Source: Rhizoctonia solani (lineage: Eukaryota > Basidiomycota > Agaricomycetes > Cantharellales > Ceratobasidiaceae). Taken from it: DNA of 64,000 nucleotides. Below are positions 24,201 to 35,735 of the stretch, piece after piece. The notes beneath the pieces are model-generated. The model was not told where the DNA came from. It worked only from the letters and a program-made list of their open reading frames with translations, and made no database searches. The position numbers and the translations under genes were made by a program. Location of the stretch: contig NC_057385.1 in assembly GCF_016906535.1 (NCBI RefSeq), positions 2,976,001-3,040,000 of the forward strand, read 5' to 3'. Positions within the stretch are counted from its first letter, which is position 1. Each line of letters starts with the position of its first letter.

Positions 24201-26249
24201 GCGTTTGATTTAGAAGTTCAAAGTCTGGCACTTAGGTAGGCAAAACTACTGGTTGGCGTGGCTATTGGGATTGATGTTAGAACCTTAGTACCACAGGAGC
24301 ATCCATACAAGCCGCCCCCGTGTCATTACTCATCCCTGCCAACTCGTTCCACGTGAAACACATTTCCTGTACCCCACTCGAGGCTGGTACACTTGTCATT
24401 CGCGGATGCATGGTCCAGCTCCCAAATAGTACCCCCAAAGAGTTTACCTTGCCGCTTGCTTCGGAAGCACAAGAGGCGAGCGTCGAAAAACGGAGAACTA
24501 GACTTCTGGACGATATGGTTCGTGTAAAGGCCTCGGGCTTGGACGCTCGTCGACGAAGCACTTTGGTCTCGGAGCCCTCAGTGAAAGAGCGCAAGGAAGA
24601 ATTTCTTGAGTGCCGCGTCGTACCGCAGCTACCTTTGTTAAGAGTGCGGAGGACATCACTTACACAAGGAGCACTGATGTTATATGCGGGTGAATGGTAA
24701 GTATATGCTCATGCCTTTGTATTTCCTCTGGTCTTAATCTATGTAGCTTCCGCATACGACTAACTGTCGAGAACGTTTCATTACTTCCAATCGACTTCTT
24801 ACGCATGTCCTTTGAGGATTCGACTTTACCTGCATTGCAGCAAGCACTTGCAGAAGGAGAACTCACTATAGCTGAGGCGTACGAGACCGAGTACGAGCTC
24901 GTTAACAGGCCAGTACTGAGATGGGACTTGGATGGCACTGATGCTTCCACTATAACCTTGGCACCCAGGCAGAAAATGCCTATATGGGTGACATGCTTTG
25001 GGAAGGAGGGATGGTTAGTGTGTCAAAGCTCTAGTATTCGAATCTTTTTCTGACTTTGCCCTAGTACGAATGCAACTATGCGTATACACTACTCGTTCGC
25101 GCGCCGAGACCAGGTCCCATCCCCGAGTCATTCTTCCTACGGTCCTTATACTATCCACTATTGGTAACAGTGTACCATACCCTCGAGTGCCATGCCATGG
25201 ACATTGTGCCATACGGTGGCGGCCTAACTTCTGATGACTCGCCCAAACTGTGGTGCTTATTTATGATTGACGTGAAAAACTTGTATGGACAGCCGTTTGA
25301 AGTCACATTTGAACGAACACAAGAAGGTGATGGTTAATACACAAAATATGTTACATGAGCGCTGAGACGCATTTTCACAGGAACCGATCCAGCATCTACG
25401 ACTCGTCTGGTCGCTCCAGGTGCAACATCTCGGTAGGCTGAAATCTATGCGGTTACAATGACCAGGTTCTTACCTATGTAATATATCTAGGGTTACTATT
25501 CCTATTCGTCGGCTTTCACTTTCACCAGAGCAAGTTTCTCGTGATGTACCAACTCTGTCAGACCGTCAATTCGTCGTATCAAAAATAGGCTTTACCGCAA
25601 TCCAGCAGGAGTTGTTCTGGTATAGAGAGACCTTGTTTGATATCGTGAAAGGTCGTTGGAGTGAGGTGCGTGCACCTAATGAACCAATTTTCGGAACTGA
25701 TTGATCCTTCGACTTAGCCCGGAACCGGGCGAACGGGGGAAGTTTCGCTAAGGCAACAGCGACTCACGCTCCCAATGCTAGAAACCTTGCGCTTGGAAGA
25801 TATAACCATACAACTCTCGATAGTACCGGACACGCCGGGAGATGGTACAGAAATCAAGTCGTCGGGTGCCAACACGTACAGAGTCCCTTTGAACGAATTT
25901 TTACACCTGCGTACCGAAGTCCATAACTTGACCAGTATGTGGTTATTCCGCTATCATGAAACTAGCCAACTTATGTGATTTGTCCTCAGCTCGAGAACTC
26001 CCGTTGATACTCGATATCAAAGCGGCTCGAGAAACCCGGTTGGAACATATTCTATTCCAAGAACCACACTCGGACATCCACCTTGGAATAGTGGGAACCG
26101 AAAGCCAAGCGCGAGAAACTGGATTATGTTTTCTGGCCTCGGGGGAGTATGCATTTATCGCCACGGTTCGTCACGCGGGTTTCGACGCAGAGGAAGTTAC
26201 GACAATGATACGAAGTGAGGTTTCGGAGATTGTTGTGATTGTTGAGTGA
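21296..26249 (+). CDS. TRS120: TRAPPII subunit Trs120 (TRAPPC9-like), with frame breaks
   Basis: Large subunit of the TRAPPII tethering complex, the exchange factor for Ypt31/Rab11 at the trans-Golgi. The start at 21296 (MEAAPFATLGHVRVLLVPVG) is the conserved N-terminus. Further motifs are FENIRWMDDIPPDPR, GLVIIPSEIGHSKRFYLGT, AISMFKSPIDYAWHASALEG, PWLQHLQPRDRLRVLTQLATLY, ETVEFAVTLQNPFAFDLE, and the beta-rich C-terminal half to the stop at 26247-26249. The frame breaks at about 21374 (TT, expected TTT), 22384 (AAA, expected AAAA) and 22866 (AAA, expected AAAA), and near 23795. In the first three, adding one homopolymer base restores the known motif: PTFDKWAAL, GKLTDAMAWYNEA and SAKGWGPVAFGT. 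Yeast TRS120 is essential, so a real pseudogene is unlikely unless another copy exists. Many short introns; the exact exon map is not fully resolved. Confidence 0.88.
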
Positions 26250-26448
26250 GGTGGATGTGGCATTAAGTTGTATAATTTATACTGAGATTTTTGAACATTT
26301 TAAACATCAAAACATGAGATGAAGGTCTTGGACTGGGCTGAAAACGAGGAACGAGGCAAGTTATTTTGAGTGAAACTGTAAGGCGTATATTAGAGAGCAA
26401 GCATACGAATTACACGTGGTAGATCCTACAACAACAGTCATGAAGACT

Positions 26449-27121
26449 TTAATCCTCGTCCGAATCAGCGTCTTCTCCCTCAATGTCCTGGTCGTTGGCT
26501 TTTTGGGCTGCGCTCAGCGTGGCGGCGAGATCAGTGGGTACCTCTTTTTGACCGGACAGTCGTTGCCCTGTACATCAAAATAGTTCTGTAGTTCAGTACA
26601 AGGGGGCGAAAAGACAGTTGGTCACTTACGAATAAGCGTATGTATCGCTCGCTGTGTTTGACGTTCGAGCTTGACAAGTTTCTTGTCCAAGTCTCGTTTC
26701 AAATCCCAGTTTGGCCGTTTGGGTGCGATGTTTGTCAGATCCTAAACATGCAATCAATCGACATATTCCTAGCTGTTGTGAACACGGTACTCACAAGCTC
26801 CTCCTCCCTCTTTTGCTCGTCGTCTGCAATAATTAACTCCGCCAGACCAGCGACCTGCTTCTCCACAGTGTCCTCTTCGTCGGTAGCATCTTTCTTCTTG
26901 ATAACTTTCCGAGCATCCGCGTCAAAGTTTCGTTGCTTGATCTGGGGGAGGCTGGTCGCACACGTTTAACTAACCCAACAGCGTATGTTTAAGAATTGAA
27001 TAACACACCCTGGAACCTCTGTATTATCCCCAAGCTTTTTCCGCCTGAGCGCAAGGAGCCTAGTCTTGCGGAGCTCGGATTCTTCCGCAAGTGAGGGAAC
27101 TGGTGCTGTCGCGGTCGGCAT
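26449..27121 (-). CDS. cwf18: pre-mRNA splicing factor Cwf18 (CCDC12)
   Basis: Spliceosome-associated protein of the Prp19/NTC-related set. Start at 27121 (MPTATAPVPSLAEESEL). The family pattern is present: the basic helix RKTRLLALRRKK, then KQRNFDADARKVIKK, the acidic coiled coil DEEDTVEKQVAGLAELI, then the signature DLTNIAPKRPNWDLKRDL and KKLVKLERQTQRAIHTLIRQRL, ending in an acidic tail (EGEDADSDED). About 175 residues in four exons, with no break seen. Convergent with TRS120. Confidence 0.88.
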
Positions 27122-27290
27122 GAAGAGTCTCGAGCCAGACTGCTGAATGACCGCCCAGCGCTTGGTTGTCACGAACGATGTGAAATTATATAATTCATGC
27201 ATTCATCATCAACAAAACTTGGATATACAGACTCGAGGGCAAAATAAGAAAAGAAAAAAAAATAGGCATAAGTTCGAAATTACTCTATGT

Positions 27291-29191
27291 TTATGATGGA
27301 GATGTGACTCCCTCCTTTGCAGGCCTGGAGAAGCTATTGTAGAGCCCGATTGTCTCATCAGCGCCATTGAGGGGACCACTACACCCAACAGGGACTTCCA
27401 AGCGCTCCCTGATCCCGTTGACATGTGGTACACCGGACCCAGCGGTCTCCGCACCACTCCCATTCTCTCCTGCGAATACCGAGTCTCCGTTTGGTTTCCC
27501 TTTGGCAGTGTCGTTTCTGAGATCCTCAAGCCATTGTAGGTAACGCTCTGATACGCCGCCGGTGACATATTCTCCGGTGAATACACTACAATCGAACTGA
27601 GTGATTGAGGGATTGAGTTGTCTAACGGCGCCAACAAGGTCCGGGAGGGTTTGGTAGATGACCAGATCAGCTCCGATAGCTTCAGCGACTGAATCTGGGG
27701 TGCGACCATGCGCAACAAGTTCTTGCCTGGATGGCATGTCGATACCATAAACATTAGAGTGTCTGAGAGGGGCGTCAGTCAACATCTCTCATGAATTTTT
27801 TGAAAGAAAGGTAATTACCGGATAGGAGGTGCACACGAGGCGAATATAACTTTCTTTGCACCGACATCCTTGGCCATCTGCACGATTTCCTTGGAGGTTG
27901 TTCCCCTAACAATCGAATCTTTTGTGGAACAGCGTAAGTTAGTGTACCAGATATATGCATGGCCCATTACCCACCATCAACCAGAAGCACATTCTTGCCC
28001 GAAAATTCCAACGCCATTGCGTTCAGTTTACGTCGGACGTTCTTTCTCCTCTCTGTCTGACCTGGCATGATGAATGTCCTTCCAACGTATCGATTCTTGA
28101 CAAACCCTTCCCGGTACGGGATATTCAATTTTTGAGCAAGCTCTAAGGCCGCAACACGAGAGGTATCCGGCACGGGAATAACCACGTCGACTTGAATTCC
28201 TTTTTCGTCCAAGACTTTGCGAACTTCAGATGCAAGAGCCTCGCCCATGGCCATACGAGACCGATAGACGCTAATGCCATCCAAAACAGAATCCGGACGG
28301 GCCAGGTATACATACTCGAAAATGTCGGGCGCAAACGGAGTCTTGGAAGAATCGGGTCCGACGAGCCGATGAGACTTGGAGTGCCGTGTTAGGATGATAG
28401 CCTCGCCGGGACGAACATCAGTCCAATCGGTGAAGCCGGCTGCATCGGCGACAACGCTTTCGCTAGCTACAATCCAGTCTTCTCCCCTTCGTGCGAACCC
28501 AAGCGGACGAATACCGTTGGGGTCACGGAACGCGATAATACCGAAACCGGCAAGCATAGCTACGCAGGCGTATGCACCACGGGCCGTACCCATGAGGTCT
28601 CGAATAGCCGTGAAAATATCCTCCTCGTTGATACGAAATTTGCCCGTCTTTTGGAGGTTGTCGGCAAAGATGTTGAGGAGGACCTCAGAATCAGAGTTAG
28701 TATTGATGTGTCTGTGAGCGTCCGCATCGAGGAAACGCTTGAGTTCATGTGTGTTGATCAGATTGCCGTTCTATATACTTGATTAGGTACCACCCAAGGG
28801 TAAACAAAGCTCCAATACATACATGAGCAAACACAATTCCATATGGCGAGTTGACGTAGAACGGCTGAGCTTCAGCATGAGCAGATGATCCAGCAGTAGG
28901 ATAACGCACTACATACAAAGGGTTCTGATGAACACGATCGCAAGCAAGGAGTAAATGTCACTGACCATGGCCTACACCCATCCATCCAAGGAGTGTCTCG
29001 ACGCTTCGAGTATCGAATACATCGCGTACCATCCCGTTCGCCTTGCATTGATAGAATCTACCACCCCTCCCACAAGTGACAATACCACATGCATCCTGGC
29101 CGCGATGCTGGAGCAGACTCAAGCCCTCACATATTTCAGTAGCAGCATGACCATTAGGATTGTGGAGCAGGAGCCCAAGGATTCCGCACAT
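27291..29191 (-). CDS. ADE4: amidophosphoribosyltransferase
   Basis: First committed enzyme of purine synthesis: makes phosphoribosylamine from PRPP and glutamine. The start at 29191 gives [11 protein letters not shown], so Cys2 becomes the N-terminal nucleophile of the glutaminase (Ntn) domain. Family motifs in order: [52 protein letters not shown], then [28 protein letters not shown], and the PRPP loop [17 protein letters not shown] (split by an intron). The C-terminus extends past [11 protein letters not shown] with a low-complexity tail of about 65 residues, longer than in yeast. No frame break seen. Divergent from the Csm1-like gene across 364 bp that carry two CACGTG boxes. Confidence 0.96.
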
Positions 29192-29307
29192 GGCTGCAAA
29201 TTGTGGGTGAGAGGGGGTGGAGAAAGTCGGGACAAAATTTAAATTTGACTTTACTCCGGGCAAATTTGGAAAGTAAATTTACCCAAGCAGATCGCTGATC
29301 TGCTATT

Positions 29308-29313
29308 CACGTG
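29308..29313. promoter_or_regulatory. CACGTG box in the ADE4/Csm1-like promoter, ADE4-proximal
   Basis: CACGTG 117 bp upstream of the ADE4 start codon. In yeast ADE genes are controlled by Bas1/Pho2, not by this motif, so the role is open. Confidence 0.4.
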
Positions 29314-29494
29314 GGAGTCAGGTTCCGATAGATATGGGTATCCCAGAATGGGGAGTCTATGACACATTCAAGCCGTGAGAGGGGTCAAGCCCCCCTGGCG
29401 CTCAAGAGCCCGAGCACAGTCATCGAGAAAGTGATGTACCGAAGAAACAGTTTCCAATCGCGGCCGACTTGAGTCGGGATGATGGCTGTGCCAT

Positions 29495-29500
29495 CACGTG
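29495..29500. promoter_or_regulatory. CACGTG box upstream of the Csm1-like gene
   Basis: ATCACGTGATT, a near-perfect palindrome, 56 bp before the start codon. ATCACGTGA is the consensus of the Cbf1 class; that a Cbf1-like factor acts here is inference. Confidence 0.5.
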
Positions 29501-29555
29501 ATTATTGTAGTTTCACGCGAAGGCCTCGAGCTCTTCTGAGTAAACAGCGTCTATA

Positions 29556-31019
29556 ATGTCCACCGCATCGGACCTTGAGATTGTGGATGGTGAGTGTCTT
29601 CATGTATACTAATATTCCATTACTACGTATGTGAACAACTAGGTTATTAGAAACCCCTGCTCCACACACGCAACTCCCACCTATTAAATCGGCTATCCCA
29701 AAGCGCAAGGCTAAGAACTCCAATGGCACTGCTCAACCAGTCTCCTCGGACGCCTCTACTTCCAACAAGAAGCCCAAATCAAACAATAATTCAAGCAACG
29801 GGAACTCTGGGGCTCCGAGCAAGGCTGTTATGGATGCTCTAAGGCAGGAGAACGAAGAGTTGAAGAAACAGTTGGCCGAGGTGAGCCCAGTCCACTCTGA
29901 ACTAGAGGTTTATGAGCAAACATAAAGTGCGGACCTCTAGTCCAATAAAATGGTCGACAGATTTCAAGAGGACTTTGCCAAGCTTCAGAATCTACGACTT
30001 ACTGCACCAGAGCAAAGCCTCCGAGAATACATAATGAAGGCCGAGGAACGGGAAAAACGTACGCCACCCAGCTGTTGTCTCTTCTTCGGCACGCTCACTC
30101 CTACCATAGAACTAATCGAACAAAATCAAATGCTCGTGGATAATGTGCCCATATTGGAGAGGCTCTTAAGACCACATGAATCTGGAACCATAACTCTCTT
30201 GACTCGAGAAGAAACGGATGGGAAACTCCTTGGCTATAAGAATGAGATAACTCAACTCCGTACTCAGGTGGAAAACCTCAAGCAGGAGCTGAAATCAGTA
30301 TCAAAGTCCTGTAAGCCCGCTCTTTCGCCATTTCAGACCCTTGTGCTCAATTGAATTGGCACTAGTAACCAATACACAGGTCGAACTTGACGAAGAGATC
30401 AAGCGGAGCCAATCACTTAGTCAACAGCTCTCAGACAGACCTGTAAAGCGAGGGATTGAGTCTGCGACTGGCAAAGAAAAAGAAAAAGAACTTGTAATGA
30501 ATCAGCTCAAGCTTGCATTTTACGAAGACTTGACGACTATCAAAGTTCACAATACCAAGCAATTCCAGTCCGACCAGTATGGCCTTGTAACAGAGATGGA
30601 GTGTGACTGCACTACTTATCAAAAAAGTATGTTTCGTCTCAACATTTCTGTTCCGGCCCCAGAATCTAACATACAATGCAGCGCTCTACTTTAAACTTCA
30701 CATGTATAAAACTCCGGCCATAATTGACGGAGAACCTGATCCGAATACGCTGGTCGATACTGTGCGGTATTTTCCCATAGGCTTGGAAAACGAAAAGGAC
30801 GACGAGTTCTTGAAAGGGCTCGGAATTCTCGTTGAGCCTTTTACGTTCGTCAAAGAACATGGGCCTTTCGACCGACAAATGTGGGAATTCTGTATGGAGA
30901 TCAACAACGGTGTTACGCGGTGGAGAGACGGAGGCGATGAAGAGGAGGAGGAAGAGGAAGAAGAGGTAGAAGCAATCGACAGAGACGACGAAGCGATTAT
31001 TGTCGAAGAAGATGACTGA
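29556..31019 (+). CDS. chromosome segregation protein, Csm1/Pcs1-like
   Basis: Probable kinetochore or monopolin-type subunit. Start MSTASDLEIVDDETPAP at 29556. The order of features fits Csm1/Pcs1: a basic low-complexity N-terminus (SAIPKRKAKNSN), a long coiled coil (ALRQENEELKKQLAE, through LIEQNQMLVDNVPILERLL and EITQLRTQVENLKQELKS) and a compact C-terminal domain (ALYFKLHMYKTPAI, DTVRYFPIGLENEKDDEFL, LGILVEPFTFVKEHGPFDRQMWEF), then a strongly acidic tail (run of glutamates). The C-terminal domain is what suggested the family (PF12539). In yeast and fission yeast this protein links kinetochore microtubule attachment sites. Moderate confidence; another coiled-coil protein with a similar end is possible. 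Confidence 0.6.
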
Positions 31020-31154
31020 GTATATCCATGCTTTCTTGTAGCAACCAGGTTCTTTGTATTCTTTCTATCATATTGGCTCTGTCAAAGTACACTTTTTTTT
31101 TTATTTGGGTTTTACCGTATTCCCTAATTCATTTCAATTTACCCATGTTGTCCT

Positions 31155-33659
31155 TCAATTCACTTCGAGACCTGCAAGCTTCCAAATCTCCTGCTCTTCC
31201 TTCCCTCCGGATATACCAATACCCAGTGCAACCCGCTTGTCCGTCTCACCCAGATGCGCACCGGCCTCGACCAGCATCTGGACAACTTCCCGTGCCCGCA
31301 CCCTCGCAGCGTAGAACAGGCATGTATGATCTAGTGCATCCCGCACATGCACCAGCGCTCCAACCTCCAACAATGCACGGGTGCAGCGAGTCGAACCTTG
31401 TAGTGCAGCTGTATGCAAAGGTGTGTGCAACGAACCAGGTAACGGTGCATTGGCCGCACCCTGTGCGAACTGGTTAGGCCCACCCAGGTGATGATGGGGG
31501 TGTTCGGCTGTTGGAGTCCCATGGGCACTTTGCGGAGGTCTGTGGCGTGGATGAGATGCAGTATTCGCGACGCTCGCTGGATCGTCCCTCGCAACGGCCA
31601 AATGCATTAAATATGGCAAAAGAGCAAGCTCAGTGCTGTTTGCGTGAGAGGCAGTTGTGCTCCATGGAGCCGTTCCAGTTGAATCGTTGCTAGGCTTAGA
31701 GTGTTGAGAAAGGCGTAAGATTTCAGATAGAAGATCTTGAATCGAGTCGAGTGCAGTTGTAGTTGGACGAGTGAGGGGAGTTGGGAGTGTCAGCTCTCCT
31801 CGTAGAGGCTGAGATACTAATTCTCGAACTCCTTCGGGAGTCAGATCTTTCTTGGATAATAGATATGCCAATTTGGCCAGAGCGCACTAAACCCACCAAC
31901 TACATCAATTTTAGTTCAATCAGTTCGAACACGTACTTACCTCGGGTGTCATATCTCCTCCGGGCACAACCCCGCATTCGGCCAAAGTCCTTCCGGTATC
32001 ATATGCAGGCGAGACCGAACCCTTTGCGCACTGAGAAATAGCAACTATCACCACTCCCCTTGCGCACGCCTCTCTTAGTGCATCTAAGAGATCTGGTCGT
32101 TGGGGTGCGTTTCCGGCGCCAAAGGTCTCAAGCACGACGCCTTGGAGGGGTGGCGCAAGAAACGCCCGGACAATGGGTGTTGTTATACCCGGAAAGATGC
32201 GAAGGGTCGCTGAGGCGAAGTTAACAAGGTGCAAGAGGCGGAGTAGCATTCGTCCTTACCAACGTCGACGCACATATCTAGTTCAGAGTGTGAGTTACGG
32301 GGGAGGTACGAAGGATATATGCTATCGTTACCTTTGTGAGCCCTAAATCGCTGCATACTATTCGACCTGATAACCTCGCCCCAATTTACCACGATATCGA
32401 TGCCAACTATAGCCTTGCATTAGAATTTTAGACTCTGATGGGGAGAGACCTCGTCCATACCGTTCACAAGTGGTGGAAAATTAGGACTCGCAAATGCGTT
32501 CAAATCAAAAGACGAGACTTTTGATACGCGGTTCCCTCGGAAGAGTGTGTGGTTGAAGTACAAACATACCTCTGTTAAGCATAAACTCAATATATAAAAG
32601 CTGGAGGATAACAGGCACTGACCTGGGATCACATACTGCCCCGCAATAGACAGTGCTCCAAGAAGATTCTCGATTCCGTCGTTCCTCAGCTAAAGCACCC
32701 TGTCAGTTTCTTTTCTCATCCCAACCCGAAAATTTGGCAGCGTACTTGAGAAAGTGGAATTTGAGCACCGGTAATAATCTACTCCTGTATTCCGTCAAAC
32801 AGATTCAAGAAGTAACTCGCAAAAGGGCACGTACGACAGTCTTTCCCAAATCTTCCAGCAGGAAGCTCAGTGCGCTAGAAGTGTAGCACATCGTATCCGT
32901 TCCGTGGAGGACGATAAATCCATCATAGGTACTGTAATTCAGCTCGATTTCCGTAGCAATCGCCAGCCAATCTGGACTCTCTCGTCAGTGATAAGGCAAA
33001 GGAGGCGAGTGGAATAAAGTCCTTTACCTTCTGGGCGCATATTGCTACTATCCAGCAAGGGCTGCCACTACCTTATCTTATCAATACACACCTTCTTTGA
33101 AACGTGAACGGATAAACCTCTGGTACTTACCTCCAAAATAGCATACCTGACCCTCTTCGTATTCCCTCCTACAGCTTTACTCCGGGGTGTAACAAGACTA
33201 GGCAGATACCCTTCATAGTATCCGTCCTTTTTCACCTCGCCATCACGTACATTCTGGCGCCGAATCGGTCTCGAAGACCGTACGAGCAACTCGGGTTGGT
33301 GGTTTCCTGCTTCGCCCGCCATCGCTACCGACGGAGTGGAGTTGCCCGAACGATTCGACCATTGACGATAATTCGCAACATTGCTCGCATTGGAGAATAA
33401 GGATGCGCCTTCGGGGTCGTGGAATCTAGCTTGGGCACGGAGTGTTTGTGTGAGGAAAGAAGGGCTCGGGGGCGTAGCTTCCCACTTCATTGACAAGCAT
33501 TCCAATCGTTCCTGTATTCGAGCTGGGTTAAGGATAAGCTTTTTTTTAGACAGATAGGAGGAACATGCCCCCTGTGTAAATGATCAACACCCTCGACTCG
33601 GAGTCCCCTATACCTGAGATAGGTATTGATGGGAGTTTTAGTGTAGGATGTGCGGGCAT
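31155..33659 (-). CDS. L-asparaginase with ankyrin-like C-terminus; one frame break
   Basis: Cytosolic type asparaginase, converting asparagine to aspartate and ammonia. The start at 33659 gives MPAHPTLKLPSIPISG, then VLIIYTGGTIGMLVNEVG. The TGGTI threonine is the nucleophile, and the codon pair GGT is made by an intron with a GC donor (33512-33568). Further motifs are LRAQARFHDPEG, LPSLVTPRS, SSNMRPEDWLAIATEIELNY, FIVLHGTDTM (second catalytic threonine), LGKTVVVTGAQIPLSQLRND and GVVLETFGAGNAPQ. The last 200 residues contain ankyrin-like repeats (TPLHTAALQGSTRCTRALLEVGA), as in the animal and fungal 60-kDa asparaginases. Near 33460 one extra T separates SYAPEP from SFLTQTLR. The gene is otherwise complete. 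Confidence 0.9.
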
Positions 33660-34104
33660 AGCGATGTGGTAGTTTGAGAGCAAAGGTGTGATGAAATGAA
33701 TCGGACAATGTCCGAAATGTGAAGCGAAGCCTCAACGGAGTGTATAATAAATCCAATATACCCTCAGCGAATTCAGTTAAGAATAGATCCAATAGAGTTC
33801 GATTGGGCAGTTTTTTTGCCTCGAGTTGTTGAACGTGCCTCCTTGTCAAGCTACAAGTACTTACTGCGTACATGATGGATTATAATTTATATGCGTCACC
33901 GTCTCACTTTGTAGATCGGTCAATCCAAAACCGCATGGGAGATGTAAGGCAGAATAGCTCGCGAATTATCACAACAGGACCAAAATCTGGGCCGAAAATA
34001 TGAGAAAAAACAGGACAACATAAACATATGAAAGAGCTAAATAAAATGCAGGCCCAAGACACAGCTCGGGTCTTTGGTCCAAAATGAAAGACTGATACAT
34101 CGTA
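33660..34104. other. intergenic, no gene seen
   Basis: This stretch holds the upstream region of the asparaginase gene and the 3' region of the KH protein gene. An open frame on the minus strand (about 33487-33873) overlaps the asparaginase start but reads in a different frame from it. Confidence 0.5.
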
Positions 34105-35367
34105 TTAGGTTGAGCTGGTGCCGTTCTGAGCGTTTGCAAGCTGCTTTTGTTTTTCTTGTTCAAGGCGCTGTTGCAAGATCCTAAAATGAGAATCACACAC
34201 AAGGTTGAGAAGATCACGGAAACTCACGTGGTACAACAGATTCACGGCCATCTGGATGTTTTGCGGCTGGCCTGTAATTATGACCAACCGTTCATTTGGG
34301 TTACCCTGCGCCGTTCCGGGAGGGCCTTGCACCCCGGCTCCATAATTCTGATCTGGCTGGCACTCAAACTTCTAATCTCGTTGATTTTACTACCTCCCTT
34401 TCCGATTATGCATCCGACCAAATCATTGGGTATGTATATTTGCTGGGTTTGCGGAGGACCAGGAGGGTAAGGAGCTGGGGCTGGTGGCGGTGGGTAGCCG
34501 TAGTAACCTGAGTAAGTAGGAGTTGGTGCATATCGGGGGCCGCGGGACGAAGTTCCAGATGGACGGTAGGTGGATGTCGAGCTGCTGTGTGGTTGTCGTT
34601 CAGCAGCTTCGATAAGAATGTTTCCGACGTAATAGGTTGCGATATGAATGGCGTCTGCTACTCCGGACACGCTCAAGATTCGCTGCAGCCCTATGAGATC
34701 GATAATAGCGGTAAAATGATTTAACGAACCTCGGTCGACCCTGGAAGCATGCCCTCACTCGCGTTGAGTTTTGCCCCACTTGCATCTTGAATTTCCTTTA
34801 TTTTACTGCCCCCGCGGCCAATGACACTACCCATCCTCGAGTGTGGGATAATAAACTTGATGGTTACTGCGCGACTGCCGGGACGGAGGGTGTGTCAAAG
34901 GGCTCATCGTTGATGCGACGCACAATTAATCCGAAGCTCTAGGCTGGGTGTTAATGCGAGGATAAATTGTGTGGAATGGAACTGACCTTGGAAACCGCGT
35001 CAAGTGGACCGCTAACGTTCAAAATTCGTTCGGGATTTCCTGGGATACTTTCGGAGACCATGACCCTGGCACCGCTCTTTTCTCTGATTTCGTTGACATG
35101 TTTGCCGGCCTTGCCAATGATAATCGAGGCGTCCTGTGTGACAATGAGGCAACGCATGTGGATCTGGGCGGCGGGTGGTGCGGGTGGGTCTGAATCCTTT
35201 TTGGACGCGGAGGCGGGGGAGGCAGGAGCGGATTCGTGTTCATCTTTTTTGGAGTCGGAGCGTGGCGATGCAGGGGCACCGGTGTTGACGCGCTTGTGGG
35301 ACTGTTGGTGGGTGTCCGAGTCAGAAGGCGAGCGCGAACGCTTGCGGACTTCGGTCGTGTCTGGCAT
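34105..35367 (-). CDS. triple KH-domain RNA-binding protein (PCBP/Rnc1-like)
   Basis: RNA- or ssDNA-binding protein with three KH domains. N-terminal Ser/Arg- and Asp-rich region (MPDTTEVRKRSRSPS). KH1: MRCLIVTQDASIIIGKAGKHV. KH2: IKFIIPHSRMGSVIGRGGSKIKEI. KH3, after a proline/tyrosine-rich linker (YGYPPPPAPAPYPPGPP): IYIPNDLVGCIIGKGGSKINEI. All three keep the GxxG loop (GKAG, GRGG, GKGG). The C-terminus is Gln-rich (RILQQRLEQEKQKQLANA). In KH3 the frame breaks at 34332-34335: four G on the coding strand where five are needed to join IRIMEPG to VQGPPGTAQGNPNERLV. This looks like a homopolymer error. Homologues such as S. pombe Rnc1 stabilise mRNAs; the role here is not provable. Confidence 0.88.
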
Positions 35368-35735
35368 GAAAACAGATAAAATGGATGGGGTGCGAGGGAA
35401 AGAAAAGGAATTTAATGTCCAATTACACGGGGTAAATTGGAGGGAATTGTGTTGGATTGAATTGGATTGGATTAGATTGCGAGCTGGTTAGCGTCTGGAC
35501 CACTTAGTAGCAGGCGGCGCGCGACTAGGACGACGATGGGGTGTCTGGTTATAGAACGATGGGGGGTCAAGAGATGGGCATGGAGAGTGGATCAATTCAC
35601 AGCCAATCCATACCTTGTCCTACACCTTGGTGTCGTCGACAACTGTCAAGTGGCACTGCATCATGTGATCACACAAACAATAGGACCCTATTGACAATTG
35701 CATTTAGATTTTACTTTTACTTCATTTCCTCCCCC
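35368..35735. other. divergent promoter region between the KH gene and BRX1
   Basis: The two genes start 368 bp apart on opposite strands. The interval contains repeated TTGGAT units (about 35452-35472) and the near-palindrome CATGTGATCAC (about 35662-35672). No coding feature. Confidence 0.5.

Noticed and set aside
23856..24239. Open frame in TRS120 treated as one exon
   Set aside because: Its first half is out of frame; the conserved TRS120 reading uses the splice sites around 23896-23961 and 24089-24142.
35019..35279. Proline-rich minus-strand frame in the KH gene 5' region
   Set aside because: It overlaps the N-terminal coding exon of the KH protein in another frame; a shadow of a low-complexity segment.
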